From CAXBDP01 sp041689935 (GTDB lineage Bacteria; Bacteroidota; Bacteroidia; Cytophagales; Cyclobacteriaceae): DNA of 64,000 nt. Below are positions 49,451 to 56,478 of the stretch, piece by piece. The stretch covers positions 42,188 to 106,187 of the forward strand of contig JBDNFI010000028.1 of NCBI GenBank assembly GCA_041689935.1. The letters are read 5' to 3'. Below the pieces are notes generated by a model. It did no database searches. It saw only the letters and a program-made list of their open reading frames with translations, and was not told the DNA's origin. Within the stretch, counting starts at the first letter, position 1, and the number at the start of each line of letters is the position of its first letter. Both the position numbers and the translations under genes were made by a program.

Positions 49451-49687
49451 ATGAACAGAAAAGAAATTGGAAGACTATCAGTTGGAGACATCGCTCTTAT
49501 AGAATACGATAATTTTGATGAACCATATTTTTATATTCAGGCTGGGATTACTGGCTTTTATGTCACCCCAGATGACTTAACTGATTTGCATGGCATCCTG
49601 AACTACTATTTCAATATAGAAACCATTAGTAATGTAGTCTTATCTTTAACGGATGGTGGTGACGACAATGATTCCTTGGATTCATAA
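49451..49687 (+). CDS. Hypothetical protein
   Basis: A 78-residue protein behind AGGAGTAATAAC; acidic C-terminus (SLTDGGDDNDS). A small alternating strand fold (VGDIALIEY) may be an SH3-like or OB-like domain. Unknown. Confidence 0.5.
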   Translation: MNRKEIGRLSVGDIALIEYDNFDEPYFYIQAGITGFYVTPDDLTDLHGILNYYFNIETISNVVLSLTDGGDDNDSLDS

Positions 49688-49856
49688 TGAATATGATCAA
49701 ATGGAAATGGGCACTACTGGCTGGGCGCCATTAGGCAAGGGAAGATATAAGAATATCTACAATAATCATACATTAGACGAACTAGGCAATGAGTACGACG
49801 AGAATAATAATTTAATATTTGAGAATATAGATCCATATGGAGACGAGAATCAATAA
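49668..49856 (+). CDS. Hypothetical protein
   Basis: About 62 residues. Start chosen at ATG 49668 (MIPWIHNEYDQ) although ATG 49653 upstream is possible. Aromatic, acidic short protein overlapping the previous gene by 20 bases. No family recognised. Ends directly before the RecB-like nuclease ATG. Confidence 0.45.
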   Translation: MIPWIHNEYDQMEMGTTGWAPLGKGRYKNIYNNHTLDELGNEYDENNNLIFENIDPYGDENQ

Positions 49857-50657
49857 ATGAAACTATTAATTAGAAGGCTAGAAGACGTAGGAGAATTTGA
49901 GAAACTAGCTTTAACGGATTTTTCGTACTCTAGGATAGACACATACAACTCATGCCCTGCTAAATATTTCTATACGTATATACAAAAAGAGCCAAGAATT
50001 TTTGGTGAAGCAGCTGTTCTTGGTAATATTGTACACTCTGTTCTCGAAGAGAATGTAAGTTCTGTGGAGAACTTAGACTATGATAAGCTTCAGGAAAGCT
50101 ATAGCGAGCAAAGAGTATCTCATGATCCTGAGAACAAAATAAAAGATGAGCTTATTGTGGCAGGTAAGGGTATCATAGATGAGTTTTATGATCTCTTTGA
50201 CTCCATCACATTTGATGTCCTGCACAAAGAATATCCTTTTAAATTTGTATTAGGCAGTTATTTGATTGTTGGCTACATAGATAGAATAGATTCTTTTGGG
50301 CCAAATGCAATTAAAATTATCGATTATAAAACTGGCAAGTGGGAAGTCCCCCTCAAGGGTATCCACAATAATCTACAACTAGGTATATATGCCGTAGCGA
50401 TGGATATTTTATACCCGGATAAAGATATCCATGCGGAATTGTATTATCTGAGATCGGGGAAACATAAGGGGCATTTCTTCACGAAGGAAGATATAGAGAA
50501 TGTAAAAATTAATTTACTAACAACTATGGATAATATCATTAATGATAAATCTTATCACCCTACAAGCAATGTATGGGCATGCAACATCTGCGATCACGCT
50601 AAATCCGGAGCATGTAATACTGGTGTATTTAGGATGAAGAAACTAGCTAGAGCCTAA
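49857..50657 (+). CDS. RecB/Cas4-type PD-(D/E)XK exonuclease with Fe-S cysteines
   Basis: A 266-residue protein. Core motifs are clear: FSYSRIDTYNSCPAKYFYTY (first Cys), GNIVHSVLE, GYIDRID (Asp) and IKIIDYKTGK (D-x-K), LGIYAV, and C-terminal cysteines CNICDHAKSGAC, the Fe-S arrangement of Cas4/AddB-type nucleases. It processes DNA ends in recombination or replication. An active paralogue of the protein at 42591. A bidirectional terminator follows. Confidence 0.85.
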   Translation: MKLLIRRLEDVGEFEKLALTDFSYSRIDTYNSCPAKYFYTYIQKEPRIFGEAAVLGNIVHSVLEENVSSVENLDYDKLQESYSEQRVSHDPENKIKDELIVAGKGIIDEFYDLFDSITFDVLHKEYPFKFVLGSYLIVGYIDRIDSFGPNAIKIIDYKTGKWEVPLKGIHNNLQLGIYAVAMDILYPDKDIHAELYYLRSGKHKGHFFTKEDIENVKINLLTTMDNIINDKSYHPTSNVWACNICDHAKSGACNTGVFRMKKLARA

Positions 50658-50670
50658 CAGGGGTATAGAA

Positions 50671-50694
50671 AAGCCGGAGGTTTCCCTCCGGCTT
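50671..50694 (+). terminator. Bidirectional intrinsic terminator
   Basis: Stem AAGCCGGAGG / CCTCCGGCTT with loop TTTC, flanked by A and T residues. It lies between the plus-strand nuclease gene and the minus-strand small gene ending at 50709, so it can serve both. Confidence 0.8.
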
Positions 50695-50708
50695 CTACTA
50701 GATTAATA

Positions 50709-50885
50709 TTAAAGTGCTGACACTGGATTGAGGGCAGCATCTTCGACTAGATCAAAGTTACCAAAAGCAGAAACTGCCTCTGATGCTGCTTCATTCGAAT
50801 AGCCTAATCTTGAGACAAGATCGCTGATTATATCCTCATTAATTTCGATAAGCGTGCTATCGATGACTGTATTTAATGTATCCAT
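50709..50885 (-). CDS. Small acidic hypothetical protein, minus strand
   Basis: A 58-residue minus-strand frame with start CAT at 50883-50885, ribosome-binding site AGGAAGAAGAG upstream, and TAA at 50709. Sequence MDTLNTVIDSTLI..., helical, with 'ISDLVSRLGYSNE' forming a helix-turn-helix-like pair; ends in SAL. It is one of only two minus-strand genes seen in the window and lies between convergent units. A small phage regulator or inhibitor is possible, but no family is recognised. Confidence 0.65.
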   Translation of the reverse strand: MDTLNTVIDSTLIEINEDIISDLVSRLGYSNEAASEAVSAFGNFDLVEDAALNPVSAL

Positions 50886-50952
50886 TTGGTTACTCTTCTT
50901 CCTTTATTAGGTGACCCTAAAGTCTTTTTTTGTTTTTTTATGTTTTATAAAT

Positions 50953-50958
50953 TATAAT
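50953..50958 (+). promoter_or_regulatory. -10 promoter element upstream of the nuclease/sigma operon
   Basis: TATAAT with an AT-rich upstream region (poly-T tract CTTTTTTTGTTTTTTT about 15-30 bases before). The TG of the extended motif is missing. Predicted start near 50965, with a short leader containing AAAGGA before ATG 50991. Plausible promoter for the operon carrying nuclease, sigma factor and RNase H. Confidence 0.5.
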
Positions 50959-50990
50959 AGAGTAGGTTAGGTTACGAGACAAAGGATACC

Positions 50991-51549
50991 ATGAATAGCA
51001 TCAAGATTGTCAGTCCAGAAGAATATTTTTTGGGAATTTCTTCGTTAAAGAAACACCCAGATTTTAAAAAACTTAAATTAGTATCAGTAGTACCTGATCT
51101 TACGGAAATAGAAAAAGGGAAAAGGGGAAATGCATATCGCCACACCAAAACTGGGTTCAGAGAAGATTTAGGTTTGACGCTGAGATCTAATTGGGAAGCA
51201 AATTTTGCTAGAATACTTAACGCATACAAAATCAAGTTCGAGTTTGAACCTACGGTTTTTTCTTTCCCGATTAAGAGACGGGACCAAAGGTTATACTCCA
51301 GATTTCTTTATGAAAAAGAATTCAAGTTGGGTTGAGATTAAAGGTTACCTAGATGCAAAAAGCATGACAAAAATTAAAAGATTTAAAAGATATTACGAAT
51401 CAGAATTTAATACACTTACGTTTATTATTAGTAAGTATTCAACAGAGGGAAAATTATTTGCAGAAACAATAGGCATACCGCAAATAATTTTTTACGAAGA
51501 TATAAGATCTTTTTATTCTGATAAAATATCTATTTGGGAAGGTAAGTAA
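50991..51549 (+). CDS. PD-(D/E)XK endonuclease made by +1 frameshift at CGG (51279)
   Basis: Conceptual 185-residue protein. Codons 1-96 end with AGA before CGG at 51279. Triplet reading carries on for 18 more codons to a TGA at 51335 with a nonsensical C-terminus (DQRLYSRFLYEKEF). Skipping the C gives KRGTKGYTPDFFM, then SWVEIKGYLD, ISKYSTEGK and PQIIFYEDI. These form the D...E-x-K core of a phage nuclease family whose members commonly read 'YTPDF' and 'wvEIKG'. Upstream part: LRSNWEANFARIL and IKFEFEP, the family's N-terminus. Only the recoded protein contains both halves. Probably a homing or recombination nuclease; substrate unknown. Confidence 0.82.
51279..51282 (+). other. CGG +1 recoding site, endonuclease
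   Basis: AGA CGG G: skipping C reads GGG ACC AAA GGT TAT ACT CCA GAT TTC, which gives the conserved Y-T-P-D-F motif; triplet reading loses it and reaches TGA at 51333-51335. Confidence 0.85.
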
Positions 51550-51552
51550 ATT

Positions 51553-52403
51553 ATGGCGGCCTACAAAGAGCAGTACTATGATTTGGCCGAAGACGAGATA
51601 CAGGATCTGATCTCTAAGGCTAAAACGGGTAATGAAACAGCGCAAAAAGAATTATTAAAAGTATTTAATAACTTCTTAACCAAATACACCACGATGTTAT
51701 TCCATGGTAAGTATAACTTAAATGATTATGACATTAGAAGGTTCACTTCTTTGTTTGTCAAAGACTCCTTTGTCAGATTTGCTTTAATGAAAAACAAACT
51801 TAATCAAGCTGGTTACAAGCATGTGAACGAAGTTCTTCGACGGTATAGTCTATATGGCAAAAAGATATGGCGATGAAGAGGACGTAAGACAAACTGTAGA
51901 TATGACTTTCTTCCAATGTATATCGAGATATCAGAGAAGGGATTCCGAAAAGGGTCCAATACCATTTAGTCGGATTCTTGTATAGTTATTTTTTTTATTT
52001 ACTTAAGAAAAATGTAGATGTATTTTTAATAGATCAATTAGGAAGAAAAAGTTTTCCATTATTAGATGATGAAGCTAATGATAATGATAATAGTTCAGAA
52101 AAGCAGGTTGGTTTTAAAGCACCTCCTGAAGAAAGAGAAATGAGTGATTTTCTTATAACGGAAGACATTAATGAATTTTGGGTTCTGGGACAAACATGTG
52201 CAGAACCATTTAGTCTTTTGTCGGTACAAGAAAGACAACTTTTGAAATGGCGCTATATAGATAATCTAAGATCAAGTGATATAAGTAAAAAGATTAGCGA
52301 ACATCCGAATACGGTGAGAGAGCACCTAAGTAATACGAGAGAAAAAGTTAAGAAAATTATCAACGGAGTTTTAATAGCAGAAATAAAAGAGAACAATAGA
52401 TGA
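51553..52403 (+). CDS. Sigma-70-family factor made by two +1 frameshifts at CGG (51841, 51971)
   Basis: Conceptual 282-residue protein. Segment 1 (96 codons) ends CGA before CGG 51841; segment 2 (43 codons) ends AGT before CGG 51971; segment 3 (143 codons) runs to TGA at 52403. Only the doubly shifted reading gives a sigma factor: residues about 96-160 (VYMAKRYGDEEDVRQTVDM, FSGFLYSYFFYLL) resemble region 2, and the C-terminus has a region 4 helix-turn-helix (SVQERQLLKWRYIDN, ISKKISEHPNTVREHLS). Neither single-frame ORF contains both. A likely role is redirecting host RNA polymerase to phage promoters. Synthesis would depend on two recoding events, which could make it a timer or sensor; inference. 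Confidence 0.8.
51841..51844 (+). other. CGG +1 recoding site 1 of the sigma factor
   Basis: CGA CGG T: triplet reading gives TAT AGT CTA and a TGA at 51874-51876. Skipping C reads GGT ATA GTC TAT ATG GCA AAA AGA, which continues the helical region 2. Confidence 0.82.
51971..51974 (+). other. CGG +1 recoding site 2 of the sigma factor
   Basis: AGT CGG A: triplet reading stops after ATT CTT GTA TAG. Skipping C reads GGA TTC TTG TAT AGT TAT and joins the frame that encodes region 4. Two shifts 130 bases apart in one gene. Confidence 0.82.
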
Positions 52404-52460
52404 ATGTAGCCTTCATATGGTAATATGTATGCAAGTAATCAACGCCGGAACAGGTGGAAC

Positions 52461-52976
52461 ATGAACTCGCACGCAATGCAAAAAATGAATGAACTCTTAA
52501 TACAATTTATTGGTCCTCAAATAGAAGAAATAATTTCAGTTTATGCTACTGGCAAAAAGGATTCTGAATATTTTATAACTATTCCAGAAGTAGATACACT
52601 CGATCTAGGCCTACATGAGATGGCTTCATTGGTTGCTAGATCATCTAACGTGTATGGTAGGGTAGCGAGATTAGCTGGGATGGCGAGAGCTCAATATAAA
52701 ATTTTAGAAGGAAGCTATAAGAAAGTGTATAAGGCTAATAGGGTAGGTAAGAATGAGGCTGAGCGCGAAGTAAATGCATTAGGTGCGGCGGAAAACGAAT
52801 ATACTGCACTAATAACCGCTGAAGCTATAGTTAACTTAGCTGAGTCAATGGAGATTGCGGCGCGCGTTGCTTCGGAATCATCTAGAAAATTGATAGATAA
52901 GATACAGTCAATGCAGGTTGCTTCTTCGAGAGAAGACAAGGGTTATTATACCGACAAAGATTTTAAAACTTACTAA
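52461..52976 (+). CDS. Hypothetical helical protein
   Basis: A 171-residue protein. Start chosen at ATG 52461 behind AGGTGG. The longer frame from ATG 52425 would include an in-frame CGG at 52446 and has no ribosome-binding site, which supports the shorter start. Almost entirely helical, Ala/Glu-rich (IEEIISVYATGKK, ITAEAIVNLAESMEIAARVA), coiled-coil-like. It follows the sigma factor by 57 bases and could be a partner protein. Family unknown. Confidence 0.6.
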   Translation: MNSHAMQKMNELLIQFIGPQIEEIISVYATGKKDSEYFITIPEVDTLDLGLHEMASLVARSSNVYGRVARLAGMARAQYKILEGSYKKVYKANRVGKNEAEREVNALGAAENEYTALITAEAIVNLAESMEIAARVASESSRKLIDKIQSMQVASSREDKGYYTDKDFKTY

Positions 52977-52992
52977 TATTTAAGGAAGAATA

Positions 52993-53208
52993 ATGTACAT
53001 TGCACAATATAAATCCGTTAATTCATCAAATGAATTTTATGCTAAAACGAGAAATACTTTAGATTATCCTACGCAAGTAATATATATGAAAGAAAGGTAT
53101 TCTCTTTTCTGTACATACATTGTGGCTAGCCCAACCCAGGAAAAAAATATAACAAAAAGGCTTACCGACATAGGGATTAAATTTGGTATAGATGTAGACG
53201 GCGATTAA
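52993..53208 (+). CDS. Hypothetical protein
   Basis: A 71-residue protein behind AAGGAAGAATA. Short strands and helices (YIAQYKSVNSSNEFYAK); an alpha/beta mini-domain is possible. Ends 6 bases before RNase H. Family unknown. Confidence 0.5.
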   Translation: MYIAQYKSVNSSNEFYAKTRNTLDYPTQVIYMKERYSLFCTYIVASPTQEKNITKRLTDIGIKFGIDVDGD

Positions 53209-53214
53209 ATAACA

Positions 53215-53656
53215 ATGTTAATCGAAGTTTTTTGTGATGGAGCATCTAGGGGGCAGGGTCAAAAGAGAATTGGTGAAGCATCGTGTTCTGCTATCGTCTA
53301 CAAAAACAAAAAAAAAATAGCTCAATTTGCTAGAGGTCTTGGGCCAAGGACTAATAACGAAGCAGAATATGAAGCTGTTATTTCTCGGTCTTTTGATTTG
53401 TTCGATGGCAGAATTATCTAACCCTATAATTTATACCGATTCAGCTGTTGTTGCGAATCATATTAGCGGTAAATGGAAATGCAGACATCACTCACTACTC
53501 CCGCTATTGATGACCGTTGAAGATATCAGAGATGAATTTAATTTTAAAGTTGTCCAAGTTGACAGAAGTTTTGTTTGGGAACCAGACGCTTTGTGCAATG
53601 AATTTTTAGATAAATTAGAAGAAAGAAAAAGTAAATCCACCAAGCCTATGATATAA
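53215..53656 (+). CDS. RNase H-like protein made by +1 frameshift at CGG (53386)
   Basis: Conceptual 146-residue protein, the usual RNase HI size. Codons 1-57 have the N-terminal core (EVFCDGASRGQG, first catalytic Asp) and TNNEAEYEAVIS. Triplet reading then stops at 53421 after ten more codons. Skipping the C of CGG 53386 gives ISGLLIC, so NNEAEYEAVISGLL matches the family's 'NNxAEYxALIxGL' helix with the conserved Gly exactly at the recoded codon. It continues to IIYTDSAVVANHISGKW (third Asp, D-S). Removes RNA primers or R-loops in replication. This is the clearest single test of the recoding idea, since the RNase H pattern is well known and aligns without a gap. Confidence 0.88.
53386..53389 (+). 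other. CGG +1 recoding site, RNase H
   Basis: TCT CGG T: skipping C reads GGT CTT TTG ATT TGT. The new Gly sits where RNase H homologues have a conserved Gly after 'AEYxALIx', so four bases CGGT equal one residue. Confidence 0.9.
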
Positions 53657-53657
53657 T
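53649..53657 (+). promoter_or_regulatory. Extended -10 promoter for the dNMP kinase gene (leaderless)
   Basis: TG-A-TATAAT at 53649-53657, overlapping the end of RNase H. Six bases lie between its end and ATG 53664, so transcription would start at or next to the ATG, giving a leaderless mRNA; no ribosome-binding site is present. Confidence 0.55.
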
Positions 53658-53663
53658 TGAGAA

Positions 53664-54434
53664 ATGATAAAAAAATATTCAAGAGAACAACCAATAATGC
53701 TTGGTTTAGCGGGACGCGCTGGAAGTGGGAAAACTTCAGTAGCTGAAGTCCTATGTCCAAAAGGTTCCATCCAGACAAATTCATCTGGGATAATTTGGGA
53801 GCATATTTTTTATGCTCTTCCGCTATATGAATTAGCCTCTATCAAAAAAAATATCATGGGGATGAATGAGGAGTCTAGAAAATTATTTGCTATTCATGAA
53901 GTTCTATTTGAGATATATGGTAAATCTTCACTTGGTCATATTCCGAATTATCATATCTTTGTAGAAAAGATCCAGCAAATATATGATTTGCCTATAGAAC
54001 CAGAGGGGATCAAACCTAGAACTTTTTTGCAGACAGCCGGAGATATTTGCAGAGAGGGATACTCGGATTGTTTCTGTCATTGGGCAATAGTAAAAAGTTC
54101 TGAACTTTATAAAAATGCTATCAAAGATCACTCCGATGATGATACACCCGTATGTATAATAATTTCCGATGTTAGATTTTTAAATGAAGCGGAGTCAATA
54201 TTAAAACAACCGAATGGCATAGTCATAAACTTCGATGCCTCTGATCAAACGTTAAAGGATAGAATATTTAAGAGAGATGGAGTGCATATGACTGACGAAC
54301 AGTTAAATCATTCATCGGAAACCCATAATTTTTACATACGAGAAAATGCCACTTATACAATTAATACAGATTCTTTGAGTATAGAGCAACAAACTCAGGC
54401 AACATTAGATATAATGAAGAACCACATAAAATAA
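53664..54434 (+). CDS. Deoxynucleoside monophosphate kinase-like protein
   Basis: A 256-residue protein. P-loop GLAGRAGSGKTS (residues about 13-24), Asp in IIISDVRFLNEAE (LID/Walker B-like) and FDASDQTLKDRIFKRDG, as in the T4 gp1-like dNMP kinase family. A QTAGDICREGYSDCF segment fits the substrate-binding helix. Converts dNMPs to dNDPs, completing nucleotide supply with NrdJ and ThyX. Probably transcribed from its own promoter without a leader. Confidence 0.82.
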   Translation: MIKKYSREQPIMLGLAGRAGSGKTSVAEVLCPKGSIQTNSSGIIWEHIFYALPLYELASIKKNIMGMNEESRKLFAIHEVLFEIYGKSSLGHIPNYHIFVEKIQQIYDLPIEPEGIKPRTFLQTAGDICREGYSDCFCHWAIVKSSELYKNAIKDHSDDDTPVCIIISDVRFLNEAESILKQPNGIVINFDASDQTLKDRIFKRDGVHMTDEQLNHSSETHNFYIRENATYTINTDSLSIEQQTQATLDIMKNHIK

Positions 54435-54444
54435 TAGGAGTAGA

Positions 54445-54762
54445 ATGCCAAAGATACCGGAAAGTCTCGTTGAGGAATCTGTAAATCCAGTTATAGACAC
54501 AATCATATCTAACCACCAGAAGTTAACAGTGACAACTGAACCAATTATTACTATTGCTGTTGGTAGGAAGATTAATATTGGGAACTTTGAAAATGTAGAT
54601 GTGATGGTATGCTTGACGGTACCGTTATCTGGAGTTGATCCATCGGATAGTGAGCGTCTTTCTGATGCTGTTAAAAAGGCAGCTGCAGAGGCTTTCTCTT
54701 TGGCATCTAGAGAAACTGGAGAAAGATACCAGCTTATTAAAGATTCCCAACAAAAGGGATAA
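54445..54762 (+). CDS. Hypothetical protein
   Basis: A 105-residue protein behind AGGAGTAGA. Alternating beta-strands (VTTEPIITIAVGRKI, VDVMVCLTVPLSG) and a C-terminal helix (SDAVKKAAAEAFSLAS). No family recognised. Confidence 0.55.
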   Translation: MPKIPESLVEESVNPVIDTIISNHQKLTVTTEPIITIAVGRKINIGNFENVDVMVCLTVPLSGVDPSDSERLSDAVKKAAAEAFSLASRETGERYQLIKDSQQKG

Positions 54763-54825
54763 TTTGCATTTCTAGATTAAAAGTAGTACTATATCCATAT
54801 AAACTTACAAAACAATGAGGTCAAA

Positions 54826-55008
54826 ATGAGCAAATACATTAATAAAATTAAAAATATATTTTCCCCTAAGGCACAAGAACTTGCCATCTTAGCAGCAAAG
54901 GCTGCTGCCGATGACGCAGTACTAGCTCTTGAGAAGATAGTTGTTAAGAAGAAGGCAGCTGTTAAGAAAGCGCCTGCTAAGAAGGTACCTGCTAAGAAAG
55001 CTAAGTAA
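54826..55008 (+). CDS. Lys/Ala/Pro-rich basic protein, histone H1-like tail
   Basis: A 60-residue protein behind GAGGTCAAA. N-terminal half helical (SKYINKIKNIFSPKAQELA, then an Ala-rich helix), C-terminal part of KKAAVKKAPAKK type, the Lys-Ala-Pro repeat found in histone H1-like and nucleoid-associated tails. A DNA-condensing or virion-packaged protein is plausible. First of several small basic genes in this area. Confidence 0.6.
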   Translation: MSKYINKIKNIFSPKAQELAILAAKAAADDAVLALEKIVVKKKAAVKKAPAKKVPAKKAK

Positions 55009-55013
55009 TCTTA

Positions 55014-55106
55014 ATGTCTTTAGCTAAATTTAGAAAAGTTAGTAAGGGCCCTATCCCTATTAAGCCGGTTGATCCAAAGGATACTAAAGATGAAAAAAAG
55101 AAATGA
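55014..55106 (+). CDS. Very small basic protein
   Basis: A 30-residue frame (MSLAKFRKVSKGPIPIK..., ending DEKKK) beginning 5 bases after the preceding stop. It overlaps the next small frame. Codon use is ordinary; evidence is only gene packing and coding character. Confidence 0.4.
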   Translation: MSLAKFRKVSKGPIPIKPVDPKDTKDEKKK

Positions 55107-55194
55107 GTTTAGTCTTTCTATATGGTATTGGGATACTTGGTTCAGATTCTATGAATGGCTAGACTCTTTTGAAAAAAAAACAGACTCTAAGTAA
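55090..55194 (+). CDS. Very small aromatic protein
   Basis: A 34-residue frame MKKRNEFSLSIWYWDTWFR..., overlapping the preceding frame by 17 bases. Strikingly Trp/Tyr/Phe-rich central part with charged ends; may be a membrane-active or interaction peptide. No family recognised. Confidence 0.4.
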   Translation: MKKRNEFSLSIWYWDTWFRFYEWLDSFEKKTDSK

Positions 55195-55337
55195 TGGTTT
55201 TTAAAAGTAAGATCTATATTAGCGGTCCACGTATGGGGACCAATAATACAGCCAATGGTATAGAGCTGAAGAAGCAACCAAAGACAAAAACTAATATCAA
55301 GAATAAAAGGAGTAACAATGGCAAAAAAAAATTCTAG
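55194..55337 (+). CDS. Possible very small basic protein
   Basis: A 47-residue frame (MVFKSKIYISGPRMG...) starting in the TAATG overlap and extending 20 bases into the next gene. No ribosome-binding site. Basic, low-complexity second half. It could be only the leader of the next gene. Confidence 0.25.
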   Translation: MVFKSKIYISGPRMGTNNTANGIELKKQPKTKTNIKNKRSNNGKKKF

Positions 55338-55473
55338 TAGACAAAAGGCTGCTATGGATGATGCTGACCACGGTGCTCATATGGACCATTTAATAAGGGT
55401 TGCGTCTCGTGCGGTTAAGGACGCAATCAAGAAGGACTTTGAAGGTAAGTATGGTAAGGGAAAGCTTAAATAA
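55318..55473 (+). CDS. Small basic protein
   Basis: A 51-residue frame behind AAAAGGAGTAACA, with helical sequence MAKKNSSRQKAAMDDADHG and IRVASRAVKDAIKKDFEG. Likely real given the strong ribosome-binding site. Unknown family. Confidence 0.55.
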   Translation: MAKKNSSRQKAAMDDADHGAHMDHLIRVASRAVKDAIKKDFEGKYGKGKLK

Positions 55474-55496
55474 AAAAACAAAAAGGAGTAATAATT

Positions 55497-55595
55497 ATGG
55501 CAATGTATAAGAAGAAGCCAGCAGCAGGGGGCAAAAAGCCTCTACCACCGTTTATTCAAGCAGCTATTGACAAAAAAAATAAGAAAAAGAAGTAG
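55497..55595 (+). CDS. Small basic protein
   Basis: A 32-residue frame behind AAAAGGAGTAATAATT: MAMYKKKPAAGGKKPLPPF, then a Lys-rich end. Strong ribosome-binding site identical in type to the preceding gene. It may be a virion-associated or DNA-binding peptide. Unknown. Confidence 0.5.
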   Translation: MAMYKKKPAAGGKKPLPPFIQAAIDKKNKKKK

Positions 55596-55659
55596 ATAGT
55601 TTTAAGTTTTTAACTTACTATAATCTTTAATCCCAATTCCCAAAAGGGGTAATCAAAAC

Positions 55660-56472
55660 ATGTCAAAAGTTGCGTGGAATTATATTGTCCCTGTAAAATT
55701 ACCATCCGATCTGAACGGAGTGACCCCTGGTAAACTATCAGAGACCTTGCTCAAGCCTGCACTCGGAGGAGGAAAACTCCACTGGCTCGCCTGCGCTGCA
55801 TGGAACGCTATGGTCATCAAAGCTAAAGCAGACGGAATTGTCCTCAAACCGACGTCATCTGGAGACACATATAGAAGTTATGATCTACAAAAGGCCGGAT
55901 TTCTACAGCGCTACCAGTTGGCACTAATTGCAGGAACCAGCACTAAATCGTTTGAAGGAAAAACCTGGTACCTCAAAAAAGGTATGGCGATGCTTGCTAC
56001 GCCGGGGAAGAGCCAGCACAATCTTGGCTTAGCAGTTGATGTCCATTCTGCATCTGAAGCGAAAAGATTAAATTGGCTTATTGCCAATGTGAAGACTTTC
56101 GGTTTTTCTTGGGAAGTTGTTCCGTCTGAACCTTGGCACATAAGGTACGTAAACGGCGACAATCCCCCTGTGGCGGTAGTCGAGTACATGGCGGCAAATG
56201 GGATTAGCAGACCAAGCAATGTTGAAGCCCCCAAGGTTGCACCCGTTGTCAAAACAGAAATAGTACCTCACTTGTTTAGTGTTGGCGATTCTGGTCCGAA
56301 GGTTAAACACTTACAGCAAGCCCTAAAGAAACTTAATCTGTACAACGGTGCTGTGGATGGAAAATTTAATCAGGGCACAGGTGAAGCGGTCAGGAAATTT
56401 AAGACTGCCAATGGGTTGAAATCAGATATGGTTGCTGGTCCGCAAGTGTTCAAAATTCTTGGAATTGCATAA
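55660..56472 (+). CDS. Endolysin: M15-type D-Ala-D-Ala carboxypeptidase plus peptidoglycan-binding domain
   Basis: A 270-residue protein with RBS AAAAGGGG. M15 motifs: SQHNLGLAVDV (residues about 119-129; S-x-H-x-x-G-x-A-x-D) and SEPWHIRYV (about 157-165; His ligand). After a Pro-Ala linker, a PG_binding_1 domain (SVGDSGPKVKHLQQALKKL, then 'DGKFNQGTGEAVRKFK') ends the protein. Higher GC and different codon use (many GAC, CGC, CTC) than its neighbours, so it was probably acquired recently. No in-frame CGG. It starts a lysis cassette with the putative holin downstream. Confidence 0.9.
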   Translation: MSKVAWNYIVPVKLPSDLNGVTPGKLSETLLKPALGGGKLHWLACAAWNAMVIKAKADGIVLKPTSSGDTYRSYDLQKAGFLQRYQLALIAGTSTKSFEGKTWYLKKGMAMLATPGKSQHNLGLAVDVHSASEAKRLNWLIANVKTFGFSWEVVPSEPWHIRYVNGDNPPVAVVEYMAANGISRPSNVEAPKVAPVVKTEIVPHLFSVGDSGPKVKHLQQALKKLNLYNGAVDGKFNQGTGEAVRKFKTANGLKSDMVAGPQVFKILGIA

Positions 56473-56478
56473 ATTGCC

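Noticed and set aside
52425..52460. Longer start for the helical protein, giving a protein with an in-frame CGG at 52446
   Set aside because: ATG 52461 has AGGTGG at the right distance, the upstream ATG has none, so the CGG is outside the coding region.
11222..53389. Sequencing or assembly errors as the cause of the frame breaks
   Set aside because: All six breaks share the same codon CGG, the same direction (+1) and are not in homopolymers; one gene has two. Not fully excluded without the reads.
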